Assembly: GCF_000422765.1 (NCBI RefSeq)
Contig: NZ_AUGR01000005.1
Location: 124,001-188,000 of the forward strand
Length of the DNA stretch: 64,000 bases
Source: Neptunomonas japonica DSM 18939
GTDB lineage: Bacteria > Pseudomonadota > Gammaproteobacteria > Pseudomonadales > Balneatricaceae
Direction of reading: 5' to 3'
In this document: positions 56,117 through 64,000 of the stretch, in pieces
Position numbering within the stretch: the stretch's first letter is position 1
Layout of the letters: each line of letters begins with the position of its first letter
The notes under the pieces: generated by a model
What the model was told of the DNA's origin: nothing
Seen by the model: only the letters and a program-made list of their open reading frames with translations
Database searches by the model: none
Position numbers and translations under genes: made by a program

Positions 56117-56920
56117 TCAGTTCAAGTAACCTAATAGCTGCCAAAATGACTGAATATCACCTTGTTGATACTGGTCAAAAAGTAACTTGGCTGACATCAC
56201 CAGCGTAACAATAACAATTAAAGGGCGCACTAAACTCACACCTTTGCTCACCACCATTCGCGCGCCGAGTTGACCACCTACCAGCTGACCCACAGCCATT
56301 ATAAACCCCGCTATCCAGATAATATTGCCACACATAGCAAAGAAAATAAGCGAAGCAATGTTAGATGTGAAGTTCAATATTTTTGTATGCGCTGTGGCAC
56401 GAGCCATACTGAAACCCAGTAAAGAAACAAAGGCCACCGCAAAAAAAGTGCCTGTACCTGGGCCAAAAAAACCATCATAAAAACCAATCGCGAAGGTAAA
56501 TACAAACGCAAATAGTGCATTACCAATTTTTCTATCTCGGTCTTCATCACCCATTCGTTTAGAAAACATAAAGTACAACGCAATTAACACCAGTAATACC
56601 GGCATAACGGCTGACAACAAACTGGCATCCAGTTGCTGTACCAGTAGCGTGCCGACTACCGCTCCCACAAAGGTACAGGCGATCATTAGTTTCATTTCTG
56701 ATAGATCAACCAGTTTTTTACGCACGAAGTAAACGGACGCCGCCAAAGTACCGAAGCTTCCTTGTAGTTTATTCGTCGCCAACGCCTCTACTGGGCTCAT
56801 ACCGGTCGCCAATAACACGGGCAGTGTAATAAGGCCTCCACCTCCAGCAATAGCGTCAATCATACCAGCACCAAAGCCCGTTAAGATCAATACAATGATG
56901 AGCGTTATATCTAGTTCCAT
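56117..56920 (-). CDS. TauE/SafE-family sulfite/organic anion exporter (YfcA-like)
   Basis: A membrane permease of 267 aa with about eight segments. The family pattern is GFGAGMIDAIAGGGGLITLP at the start and its echo in the second half (IGFYDGFFGPGTGTFF). The start MELDITL was chosen because AAGGGA lies six bases upstream and the length matches YfcA. The frame runs a further 47 codons upstream with another hydrophobic stretch, which may be real but is unusual. It is divergent from aspA, with three palindromes between. Substrate unknown. Confidence 0.85.
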   Translation of the reverse strand: MELDITLIIVLILTGFGAGMIDAIAGGGGLITLPVLLATGMSPVEALATNKLQGSFGTLAASVYFVRKKLVDLSEMKLMIACTFVGAVVGTLLVQQLDASLLSAVMPVLLVLIALYFMFSKRMGDEDRDRKIGNALFAFVFTFAIGFYDGFFGPGTGTFFAVAFVSLLGFSMARATAHTKILNFTSNIASLIFFAMCGNIIWIAGFIMAVGQLVGGQLGARMVVSKGVSLVRPLIVIVTLVMSAKLLFDQYQQGDIQSFWQLLGYLN

Positions 56921-57075
56921 CGTCATTCCCTTATCCAAGAGCCCGCACTCTACCAGCCAAACACCTGTCACTAACAGAGAAACCCACGCAAACAATCTAT
57001 AACCATTAGGAATAGGTAAGCTTTGTACATACTGATACATCGACTTTCTGTAAGCATCCACTCATAAGCATCCCC

Positions 57076-57093
57076 TTATAACAAAAGTTATAA
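57076..57093. promoter_or_regulatory. Operator-like palindrome 1 (ATAAC-N4-GTTAT type)
   Basis: TTATAACAAAAGTTATAA is a perfect inverted repeat with a four-base centre. It is the copy nearest the TauE-family gene and 18 bp, centre to centre, from the second copy. Confidence 0.6.
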
Positions 57094-57095
57094 CC

Positions 57096-57109
57096 ATAAC
57101 GCCTGTTAT
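57096..57109. promoter_or_regulatory. Operator-like palindrome 2
   Basis: ATAACGCCTGTTAT keeps the same arms as copy 1 with a different four-base centre. The centre differs while the arms are fixed, which is what a protein-binding site would show. Confidence 0.55.
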
Positions 57110-57175
57110 ACCTACTCGTATCCCGCACCAGCACTGCTCTACAGCTCAATAGTAGCGATGATTTACCTTTCACCC

Positions 57176-57191
57176 TATAACTAAAGTTATA
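57176..57191. promoter_or_regulatory. Operator-like palindrome 3
   Basis: TATAACTAAAGTTATA is the third copy, 81 bp from copy 2 and about 150 bp before aspA. It directly precedes an FNR-like sequence. Confidence 0.6.
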
Positions 57192-57205
57192 ACGATTTGT
57201 ATCAA
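57192..57205 (+). promoter_or_regulatory. FNR-like half-conserved box upstream of aspA
   Basis: ACGATTTGTATCAA matches eight of ten fixed FNR positions, with the right half perfect. E. coli aspA is FNR-activated, so the position is sensible, but the match is imperfect. The remaining 134 bases to aspA are AT-rich and hold nothing else I can name. Confidence 0.35.
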
Positions 57206-57339
57206 ATAAACTCAATAAAAAAACCATAAAACTCTTTAGAAACAACAATTTAAATAAACACAAAGCAACTGGCATCAGACTTGCTCTATTAATAAGCACG
57301 GTAATCAACAACTAATAATAAAAAGAGCTATTCATACTC

Positions 57340-58770
57340 ATGACGCACTCAGTCTCAGCAGCGGCCGCTATTACAACCGCCACACGCACAGAGAAAGATC
57401 TACTCGGTGAAGCCGATATTCCAGCAACAGCGTATTACGGAATACAAACCTGGCGAGCACAGCAAAATTTTGACTTAAGCGGAGTAACACTGAACCACTT
57501 CCCTCAACTGGTTCGCGCGTTGGGAATGGTCAAGCAAGCAGCAGGCCGTGCCAATCTTCAACTGGGTTACCTAGAACCTAGCCGGGCAAAGCCTATTGAT
57601 ACCGCTTGCCAACAGGTTATTGATGGAAAATATCACGACCAATTTATTGTCGATATGATTCAAGGCGGTGCCGGCACCTCAACCAATATGAACGCTAATG
57701 AGGTCATCGCTAACGTCGCTCTAGAATTGATGGAACACGATAAAGGCAGTTATCAACAGTTGCACCCCAACAATGACGTCAACATGTCTCAGTCTACCAA
57801 TGATGCCTACCCTACCGCTGTACGAGTCGCTATTTTACTCAGCCACGCTGACCTAGTAACTGCTTTGCGCTCGTTACAACAGTCACTGGTTGTTAAAGCT
57901 AATGAGTTTTCTGATGTCATAAAGATGGGCCGTACACAGTTACAAGATGCCGTTCCTATGACCCTAGGTCAGGAGTTTCAGAGTTGGGCTTCCACACTAG
58001 GAGAAGATGTTGAACGTATTGCCGGTCTTGCTGAGCTACTGCATGAAATCAACCTTGGCGGTACAGCAATAGGAACCGGTATCAATGCAGATGAGCGCTA
58101 CGGAAAATGCGCGGTGTCTCAACTTGCACGCATCAGCGGTTTTCCCTTGATCCAAGCCACAGACTTGATTGAAGCCAGCTCAGACATGGGCGCATTTGTA
58201 TTGTTCTCAAGCATGCTAAAGCGGCTAGCTATCAAGCTCTCCAAAATTTCCAACGACTTGCGCCTGCTGAGCATGGGCCCACGGGCCGGATTAAACGAGA
58301 TCAACTTGCCGCCACAGCAACCTGGCAGCTCAATTATGCCCGGAAAAATCAACCCGGTTATCCCTGAGGCAGTCAACCAAGTTGCCTACCAAGTTATGGG
58401 GAATGACCTAGCGGTATCTTTTGCAGCGGAAGCTGGCCAGTTGCAGCTCAACGCAATGGAACCTCTAATCGCCTACAACGTATTGGAATCAATCCGCCTA
58501 CTAAGCAAAGCCATGCCAATGCTGCAGCACCGTTGCATTAGTGGCATTACCGCCAATGTTGAGGTCTGTCGAGCACAAGTAGATAACAGCATTGGTGTGG
58601 TTACGGCTCTGAACCCACATATCGGATATGAAAATGCCACACGGCTAGCCAAGGAAGCCCTTGCCAGTGGCCGCAGCGTAATCGACTTAGTACGTGAAGA
58701 ACAACTTCTCTCTAACGAGCAATTACACGACATCCTTAAACCAGAAAACATGATTCGTCCGGGGCGCTAG
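57340..58770 (+). CDS. aspA: Aspartate ammonia-lyase
   Basis: Converts aspartate to fumarate and ammonia. The superfamily signature GSSIMPGKINPVIPE is complete, and QGGAGTSTNMNANEVIAN, QSTNDAYPTAVR and KMGRTQLQDAVPMTLGQEF follow E. coli AspA rather than fumarase. At 476 aa it is full length, with a short Ala/Thr-rich N-terminal tail. It is followed after 66 bp by a dicarboxylate/amino-acid symporter gene, so uptake and breakdown of aspartate are likely joined. Upstream lie three palindromes and an FNR-like box. Confidence 0.93.
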   Translation: MTHSVSAAAAITTATRTEKDLLGEADIPATAYYGIQTWRAQQNFDLSGVTLNHFPQLVRALGMVKQAAGRANLQLGYLEPSRAKPIDTACQQVIDGKYHDQFIVDMIQGGAGTSTNMNANEVIANVALELMEHDKGSYQQLHPNNDVNMSQSTNDAYPTAVRVAILLSHADLVTALRSLQQSLVVKANEFSDVIKMGRTQLQDAVPMTLGQEFQSWASTLGEDVERIAGLAELLHEINLGGTAIGTGINADERYGKCAVSQLARISGFPLIQATDLIEASSDMGAFVLFSSMLKRLAIKLSKISNDLRLLSMGPRAGLNEINLPPQQPGSSIMPGKINPVIPEAVNQVAYQVMGNDLAVSFAAEAGQLQLNAMEPLIAYNVLESIRLLSKAMPMLQHRCISGITANVEVCRAQVDNSIGVVTALNPHIGYENATRLAKEALASGRSVIDLVREEQLLSNEQLHDILKPENMIRPGR

Positions 58771-58836
58771 TAAAGCGTTCTAAAAAACTGAATGAAAGCT
58801 AAAAAACAACGATAAAAAACTATTAGAGGCTTATTT

Positions 58837-60120
58837 ATGTCTACTACAACAGCACAACAAAGCGGAGGCTGGAGCAATCTAGCACTATGGAAAAAAATTC
58901 TTATCGGCATGGTCGCCGGTATCATTGTCGGCGCCATCATGGGGCCTAATGCAGAGATGCTAAAACCCATCGGTACATTGTTTATCAATGCTATCAAGAT
59001 GTTGATTGTTCCATTGGTGTTCTGCTCATTGGTCGTGGGTGTTACCGCGATGCAAGACAGCGCTAAAATGGGTCGCATGGGCATTAAATCAATTTTTATT
59101 TACCTACTAACGACAGCGGTTGCTATCACCATTGGTTTGGGCCTAGGTACGATTTTAGCCCCTGGTGATGGTCTTAATATGGTTGCTGACGCTAACGCCG
59201 TAGCGGTTGCTAAAGATGCACCTAACCTAGTCTCTACCATTATCAACCTGATCCCTAAAAACCCAATTGAAGCACTGGCTGGTGGTAAAATTCTCCAGAT
59301 CATCGTCTTTGCTTTAGGTTTGGGAATCGCACTGAACATGATCGGCGAAAAAGGCGAACCTGCTATCAAGCTGTTTAACAGTCTTGCTGAAGCAATGTTC
59401 AAGCTAACTGAACTTGTTATGAAGTTTGCACCGTACGGTATCTTTGCGCTAATGGCTTGGGTAGCAGGAAAATACGGTATGGACGTTCTACTACCGCTAT
59501 TTAAAGTGATTGGTGCCGTTTACATCGGCTGCATAATACACGTATTGGTGGTTTACAGCGGTGCAATTGCTTTTATCTCGCGCCTAAGCCCTGTTCAATA
59601 TCTTAAAGGGATCGTTAACGCACAAATGATGGCGTTCTCCTCTACCAGCAGTTCAGGCACACTGCCTGTTAGTATTCGCTGCGCCCGTGAAAATTTAGGT
59701 GTTTCTAAAGGAACCGCCAGCTTTGTTCTACCATTAGGCGCAACGATTAATATGGACGGTACCGCTCTTTATCAAGGTGTTGCTGCTTTGTTTGTAGCTC
59801 AAGCTTTTGGTATTGATCTTAGCACTGGCGACTACCTCACCATCATTGCTACGGCAACGCTGGCCTCTGTGGGTACTGCGGGCGTACCTGGGGCGGGCTT
59901 AATCATGTTGTCACTGGTATTAACGACTGTTGGCTTACCAATGGAAGGACTCGCTATTATCGCGGGTATTGACCGTATTCTTGATATGGCACGTACCTCT
60001 GTTAACGTCTCTGGCGACCTTATGGTCTCTGTATTAATTGCCAAGTCCGAGGACGAGCTAGATGAGTCTATCTATAATTCAGTAGAACCTGTTACTGAGC
60101 AGGAAAGCGTTAAAGCTTAA
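58837..60120 (+). CDS. Dicarboxylate/amino acid:cation symporter (DAACS family)
   Basis: A 427-aa Na+- or H+-coupled transporter of the GltP/DctA group. Family motifs are present: the serine-rich re-entrant loop SSTSSSGTLPVS, the substrate and cation motif LGATINMDGTALYQG, and ASVGTAGVPGAG. The neighbouring aspA makes aspartate, and perhaps glutamate or fumarate, the likely substrate. GAGGCTTATTT precedes the ATG. It ends at a hairpin shared with a convergent LysR gene. Confidence 0.92.
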   Translation: MSTTTAQQSGGWSNLALWKKILIGMVAGIIVGAIMGPNAEMLKPIGTLFINAIKMLIVPLVFCSLVVGVTAMQDSAKMGRMGIKSIFIYLLTTAVAITIGLGLGTILAPGDGLNMVADANAVAVAKDAPNLVSTIINLIPKNPIEALAGGKILQIIVFALGLGIALNMIGEKGEPAIKLFNSLAEAMFKLTELVMKFAPYGIFALMAWVAGKYGMDVLLPLFKVIGAVYIGCIIHVLVVYSGAIAFISRLSPVQYLKGIVNAQMMAFSSTSSSGTLPVSIRCARENLGVSKGTASFVLPLGATINMDGTALYQGVAALFVAQAFGIDLSTGDYLTIIATATLASVGTAGVPGAGLIMLSLVLTTVGLPMEGLAIIAGIDRILDMARTSVNVSGDLMVSVLIAKSEDELDESIYNSVEPVTEQESVKA

Positions 60121-60151
60121 CGTTAGAAAGCTTAATAACTCAACGCACAAT

Positions 60152-60179
60152 AAACAGCCCGCAATTATGTGGGCTGTTT
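60152..60179. terminator. Shared terminator of the symporter and LysR genes
   Basis: AAACAGCCC and GGGCTGTTT form a nine-pair stem with a ten-base loop. The LysR stop codon falls in the loop. The T-tract is short, so efficiency is uncertain. Confidence 0.6.
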
Positions 60180-61076
60180 AGCTTTAGTAATCATCTGTGC
60201 ACACTTTTCTCTTAACATCTCTCTGAAAGCTATTACCGCAGGAGTGACTTGCTTTCTACTTGGACAAAGTAAGTAGAGTTCGACTGGGGGTGATTGAAAA
60301 TCTGGAAATAGCTGTACCAGTTTGCCCGTGCATAAATCAGATGAGATATCTATCTGAGATCTATAAGCAATACCCTTCCCAGCAATAGCCCAGCGCTTAA
60401 CAATATCAGTATCATTACTGATTCTGTTACTGCTTACTTTTATTCTGTGACTAGCTGAATTATTCGTATACTCCCAATAGTTAAAGAGACGACCATCAAG
60501 CCTGTATAGCAAACAATTATGCTGCCTTAAATCCTCTGGGTGTAAAGGTTCACCATAGCGTGATAGATAGGAAGGAGAAGTGCAGGTAATTCTGTTAATA
60601 GTCGCAATATGAAATGCCACCATAGTTGAGTCTTCTGGCTTCCCGTATCGAAGAGCTATATCCACCTGATCCAGAAAAAAATTAGACAGCGTATCACTCA
60701 CATTAAGATCGATTGATAATGCGGGGTGTTTATCCATCATTTCATCCACCCAAGGAAACACTATATTGCGCCCTAAATCTGATGAAACCGAAAACCGTAA
60801 CTCTCCACTAACCTTACCCTGCTGCTCATGTGTCGATGTGACACCTTGTTCAAGAGACTCTAATGCCTGACGGCAATGAAAAAGAAACTTCTCCCCTTGC
60901 GTGGTGATGCGTAATTGCCGAGTTGTTCTTATAAACAACTGAACATCTAGCTGCTTTTCTAGCCGCTTAAGCGCAGTACTCGCCGCAGGCGTGGTGATGC
61001 CCAGTTGTTTAGCTGATTCGGTTATGCTTCCAGTTTCAGCAATTCGAATGAACAAACTTAGATCTGAGGTATTCAT
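60165..61076 (-). CDS. LysR-family transcriptional regulator
   Basis: A 303-aa regulator. The N-terminal winged helix-turn-helix is clear (IAETGSITESAKQLGITTPAASTALKR within residues 10-36), followed by a LysR substrate-binding domain with RYGKPEDSTMVAF and AGKGIAYRSQID. It is divergent from the Old Yellow Enzyme gene, separated by about 140 bp, and may control it. It could also act on the aspA region, but it is convergent with that unit and no link is shown. Confidence 0.92.
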   Translation of the reverse strand: MNTSDLSLFIRIAETGSITESAKQLGITTPAASTALKRLEKQLDVQLFIRTTRQLRITTQGEKFLFHCRQALESLEQGVTSTHEQQGKVSGELRFSVSSDLGRNIVFPWVDEMMDKHPALSIDLNVSDTLSNFFLDQVDIALRYGKPEDSTMVAFHIATINRITCTSPSYLSRYGEPLHPEDLRQHNCLLYRLDGRLFNYWEYTNNSASHRIKVSSNRISNDTDIVKRWAIAGKGIAYRSQIDISSDLCTGKLVQLFPDFQSPPVELYLLCPSRKQVTPAVIAFREMLREKCAQMITKAKQPT

Positions 61077-61214
61077 TATTAAATATTTTTTAATAGTGTT
61101 TAATAAATTACTGTATTTTTAGTTTATCCAATATCATTAATAATGTCTTTACTATGCAGCGTAAAAGCAATTCAGTGCGCGAGGCATCAGCAATGTCATT
61201 CATGGGAAGGCGAT

Positions 61215-62417
61215 ATGATTGAAGCAAAAGATTCAAACCAGCTTTTTAGTCGCTCACTAGAGCTTCCTTGCGGAGCAGTGTTAAAAAACAGACTTGTAAA
61301 GTCAGCCATGTCAGACTCGCTTGCCGATGGAGAAGGCAGTCCAACTCAGGCACAAGTCCGACTCTATGAAAGGTGGACTGAAGGAGGAGTAGCCTTATCG
61401 ATTATTGGTGAAGTACAAGCAGATCCACGTTTTCCTGAAAAACCCGGCAACCTAGTTTTAGGCAAGCACTCCAACCTTGAGATGCTGCGTAAACTAACCA
61501 CGCGAGCTTCCATAAATGGCGCTCATATTTGGCCTCAGATAGGCCACGCTGGCGCTTTGTCACACGCCCCTATCAGCCTCCCTACTGGGCCGTCAGCACT
61601 TGAAATTGGAAGCTTTCAATGTGCAGGTATGTCGATTACTGAGGTCAAGCAGTTGCCAGACACCTATGCTAAAGCAGCGCTAATGGCGAAAGAGGTAGGC
61701 TTTACAGGTATTCAGATTCACGCGGGGCATGGCTTCTTACTTAGCCAGTTTTTATCCCCTTTATTCAATCATCGCAATGATCAGTATGGCGGTTCAATTG
61801 AAGCGAGATGTCGGATTATTGTCGAGGTGATCGATAAAGTTCGTCGTGCAGTGGGCACCTCATTCCCTATCGGAATTAAGATCAACTCAACTGATCAATT
61901 GGAAGGAGGTTTAACCCAAGACGATGCGCTAGAGGCTATTCGAATTCTAAACCAGACTTCGATTGACTTAATTGAGCTAAGTGGAGGTACCTATTTCCCA
62001 GGAGCAAAATCAAGTTCTGATAGCTCAGGTGCAGGGCCGTACTTTGTTGATTTCTCCAAAAAAGCACAGCAGGTAACTAGTATACCTATAGTCGTTACTG
62101 GGGGGTTCAAAACTCGTACACAAGCTATGGATTCACTTATAAGCGGTGCAGTTGATATGGTTGGCATAGCACGCGCGATGGTATTAAACCCTTCGCTTGC
62201 AAATGATTGGTTAACTAATACAGGTGCTGATCCAGTTTTTCCTAGATTTGAGACCGCGCCTTCAGGCGGGATAACAGCTTGGTACACCATGCGCTTGACA
62301 GCGTTAGGTAATGACGCTGAGAGCAGCTTCGCACTATGCTTACCTTCTGCTATTCGCCTTTATGAAGAACGTGATGAACTGCGTTGTCACAAGTGGAGAA
62401 AGAAGTTTTCATCTTAA
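61215..62417 (+). CDS. NADH:flavin oxidoreductase (Old Yellow Enzyme family)
   Basis: An FMN-dependent ene-reductase-type TIM barrel of 400 aa. Visible motifs are NRLVKSAMSD for FMN binding, IQIHAGHGFLLSQFLSPLFN with the substrate-binding His pair, RNDQYGGSIEARCR, and VVTGGFKTR for phosphate. The start MIEAKDSN was chosen because GGGAAGG lies just upstream; a longer frame adds 24 poorly conserved residues. The C-terminus is extended beyond the barrel by about 60 residues. Substrate unknown. Its stop overlaps the opposing SIMPL gene by 4 bp. Confidence 0.88.
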   Translation: MIEAKDSNQLFSRSLELPCGAVLKNRLVKSAMSDSLADGEGSPTQAQVRLYERWTEGGVALSIIGEVQADPRFPEKPGNLVLGKHSNLEMLRKLTTRASINGAHIWPQIGHAGALSHAPISLPTGPSALEIGSFQCAGMSITEVKQLPDTYAKAALMAKEVGFTGIQIHAGHGFLLSQFLSPLFNHRNDQYGGSIEARCRIIVEVIDKVRRAVGTSFPIGIKINSTDQLEGGLTQDDALEAIRILNQTSIDLIELSGGTYFPGAKSSSDSSGAGPYFVDFSKKAQQVTSIPIVVTGGFKTRTQAMDSLISGAVDMVGIARAMVLNPSLANDWLTNTGADPVFPRFETAPSGGITAWYTMRLTALGNDAESSFALCLPSAIRLYEERDELRCHKWRKKFSS

Positions 62418-63133
62418 TCAGACAAATAATATTCCACTGTTGAAACCACACGAACCCGTTTTATATGTGGGTTATTCTTATCTCTGGCACTGATACTAAA
62501 CTGCCCTTGGGAAGCACGTTTAATTTTTCCTAAAGCACTTTGTGAGTCGGTGGCAAATTTCTGCGCAACCTCACGCGCTTCGCGAGTTGCTTCTTCAACC
62601 ATCTCAGGTTTTATTTCATTCAAGCGTGTAAAAATATACTCAGTTTGTGATTCGTAGTCGTTCGTATTAAAGACAATACCTTGCTTACCCAGTTGGGATA
62701 ATGAGCTCATCACAGCACGTGCCGCTTCGATATTTTTAGAATAAACAGTGACGGTTTGAAAAGCGGTATATCGAAATGGAGCCCTATCGTTATTACCGTA
62801 TTGCTGTGCTGATTTATCCGTAATATCGGGTGTTGCGACCGTTATTTCATTCGGAGCAATATTATTTTGTTCTAAAAATATACGAATGCTCTGAGTTTTA
62901 GCATCGATATCTTTATACAGGCTGCCAAGATCATTATCAGCAACGTTAAACTGTATCGGCCAAATAACAATATCGGCAGGATACTCCCTCTCAGAAAGCC
63001 CTTTTACCGTTACGCTACGGTCATATAGCTTATATTGAATGGCAGCATTGCCCAGCGTATAGCCCAGAACAGCTAACCCTAGAAATATGAAAATACCTAA
63101 CAGTGCTGCACTACTCTTATGACTGACTGACAC
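62414..63133 (-). CDS. SIMPL-domain (DUF541) protein
   Basis: An exported or membrane-anchored protein of 239 aa. The N-terminal helix (ALLGIFIFLGLAVLGYTLG) is a signal anchor. The SIMPL domain follows, starting VTVKGLSEREYPADIV and containing ATREAREVAQKFA and a C-terminal VVSTVEYYL. Members bind partners at the envelope or periplasm, and their roles are mostly unclear. It is convergent with the Old Yellow Enzyme gene, the two stop codons sharing bases. Confidence 0.87.
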   Translation of the reverse strand: MSVSHKSSAALLGIFIFLGLAVLGYTLGNAAIQYKLYDRSVTVKGLSEREYPADIVIWPIQFNVADNDLGSLYKDIDAKTQSIRIFLEQNNIAPNEITVATPDITDKSAQQYGNNDRAPFRYTAFQTVTVYSKNIEAARAVMSSLSQLGKQGIVFNTNDYESQTEYIFTRLNEIKPEMVEEATREAREVAQKFATDSQSALGKIKRASQGQFSISARDKNNPHIKRVRVVSTVEYYLSD

Positions 63134-63193
63134 TAGACTTTCTCCAGTTCATTTATCTTTAAAATGTTGTATTGAATACAGATACTAAACCTA

Positions 63194-63799
63194 TCAGATA
63201 GAGTTGTTAACACTCGTCTCTTTTCCTAATACCTCTGCTACTCGTAAACGCAAACGAGGAACCAGGGTCTCGTCAAACCATGGATTTTTACTCAACCAAA
63301 TATTATTTCTTGGGCTTGGATGCGGTAGAGGAACCACTGCAGGCCAGTATGATTGCCATGCTTGCACAGTAGCGGTCAGCGAGGCAGGTTTCTTTTCAAG
63401 GTGGTATTTTTGAGCATATTGGCCCACCAGAAGTGTGACTTCTATGTGCGTTAGATGCGCCAGTAGCTTTTCTCGCCATGCAGGTGCACATTCAGCGCGA
63501 GGGGCAAGATCACCAGACTTGCCAGTACCAGGAAAGCAAAAGCCCATTGGCAAAATGGCTATCTTCTCAGGATCATAAAAAACGTCTTTGGTAACCCCTA
63601 ACCACTCTCGTAGCCGATCGCCACTGGCATCATCAAAAGGGACACCCGACTCGTGCACTTTTCTGCCGGGTGCTTGGCCAACAATCAATACCTTCGCTTG
63701 AGGGCTTATCTGTAAGACGGGGCGAACGCCGTGCTCTAAATGTTCCGCACAAAGCGTACATGAGCGTACTTGCGTTAATAAAAACTCAAATGATGTCAT
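63194..63799 (-). CDS. Uracil-DNA-glycosylase-superfamily protein
   Basis: A 201-aa protein of the UDG fold. Motif 1 is VGQAPGRKVHESGVPFDD, with an N-terminal CTLC pair, and motif 2 is HPSPRNN near residue 165. It lacks the four-Cys cluster pattern of UdgA and UdgB. Conserved GFCFPGTGKSGDLAPR is typical of a group often labelled uracil-DNA glycosylase family protein. Base-excision activity is plausible but not shown. Confidence 0.82.
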   Translation of the reverse strand: MTSFEFLLTQVRSCTLCAEHLEHGVRPVLQISPQAKVLIVGQAPGRKVHESGVPFDDASGDRLREWLGVTKDVFYDPEKIAILPMGFCFPGTGKSGDLAPRAECAPAWREKLLAHLTHIEVTLLVGQYAQKYHLEKKPASLTATVQAWQSYWPAVVPLPHPSPRNNIWLSKNPWFDETLVPRLRLRVAEVLGKETSVNNSI

Positions 63800-63845
63800 T
63801 CATCATCCCTCTAAAAACAGCGCTAAGCCATGCGCATAATCTAGA

Positions 63846-64000
63846 TTACTCTTCAGGGATAAGCAGGCCACGCTGCACAGCCGGACGTTCCAAGAAAGCA
63901 GCTAAGGCTCGGTTAACATGAGGGAAATCATTAATCCCGACGAGGTCACCGGTATCGTAAAAGCTAACCAAGTTACGTATCCAAGGGAAAGTTGCTATAT
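63846..64000 (-). CDS. Glutathione S-transferase, C-terminal end (cut by window edge)
   Basis: Only the last 51 codons are visible. The translation includes IATFPWIRNLVSFYD, INDFPHVNRALAAFLERP and AVQRGLLIPEE before a TAA stop. FPHVNRALAAFLERPAVQRG is the usual end of GST proteins of the YghU/YfcG type. The thioredoxin half and start lie beyond the window. Confidence 0.8.
   Translation of the reverse strand, partial: IATFPWIRNLVSFYDTGDLVGINDFPHVNRALAAFLERPAVQRGLLIPEE

Overview
The window looks like a chromosomal segment of a marine, facultatively anaerobic gammaproteobacterium. An Oceanospirillales-type relative is my best guess, from gene content rather than any marker gene. The nitrate gene order (narXL divergent from narK-narK-narGHJI-peptidyl-prolyl isomerase, with moaA nearby) resembles the pseudomonad layout. 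The Na+-coupled transporters and PomAB-like stator genes fit a marine cell. No prophage, CRISPR array or transposase was found. The only visibly foreign-looking gene is an AT-rich second undecaprenyl-diphosphatase.

Layout. 1-5.2 kb: moaA (cut by the window edge one or two codons before its end), three coupled outer-membrane lipoprotein genes, then a universal stress protein and an alanine/Na+ symporter lying between two related terminator hairpins. 5.2-19.7 kb: the respiratory nitrate block. On the minus strand are two NNP nitrate/nitrite transporters, narG, narH, narJ, narI, a parvulin and a beta-carbonic anhydrase; on the plus strand are narX and narL. Perfect FNR boxes sit in the narX/narK intergenic region and in the long narG leader. 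19.7-29.6 kb: trmN6, an RND efflux pair, and a periplasmic binding protein coupled to a large PAS-GGDEF-EAL protein. 29.6-34.4 kb: a third NNP transporter whose promoter has a perfect NarL 7-2-7 site, an FNR box and a matching -10, then a PP2C-kinase-membrane fusion and a binding-protein sensor lacking an output domain. 34.5-41.1 kb: a small conserved protein, fumC, three identical initiator tRNA genes, a motA-motB-pilZ operon, a DUF72/DsbA pair and a membrane-anchored cold-shock-domain protein. 41.2-50.5 kb: housekeeping genes (slyX-plsB; mpl-ubiX-tsaB-uppP-rsmJ; fbp; ppa; a small monooxygenase). 50.5-64 kb: a DUF3422 protein with an internal duplication, a two-component system with a binding-protein sensor, the AT-rich uppP paralogue, a TauE-family permease facing aspA-dicarboxylate symporter across an array of three identical-type palindromes, a LysR regulator, an Old Yellow Enzyme, a SIMPL protein, a uracil-DNA-glycosylase-fold protein and the end of a glutathione S-transferase.

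How it works together. NarX senses nitrate and NarL, with FNR, should switch on the transporters and NarGHI when oxygen is low. MoaA supplies the molybdenum cofactor and NarJ plus the parvulin help assembly. FumC, AspA and the dicarboxylate symporter would feed C4-dicarboxylate metabolism under the same conditions. Several membrane sensors (NarX, two amino-acid-binding-type sensors, a THI5-type sensor, a phosphatase-kinase) and c-di-GMP elements (GGDEF-EAL protein, PilZ beside the stator genes) suggest a cell that tunes motility and respiration to its surroundings. All functions are read from sequence motifs and recalled family knowledge; nothing was searched.
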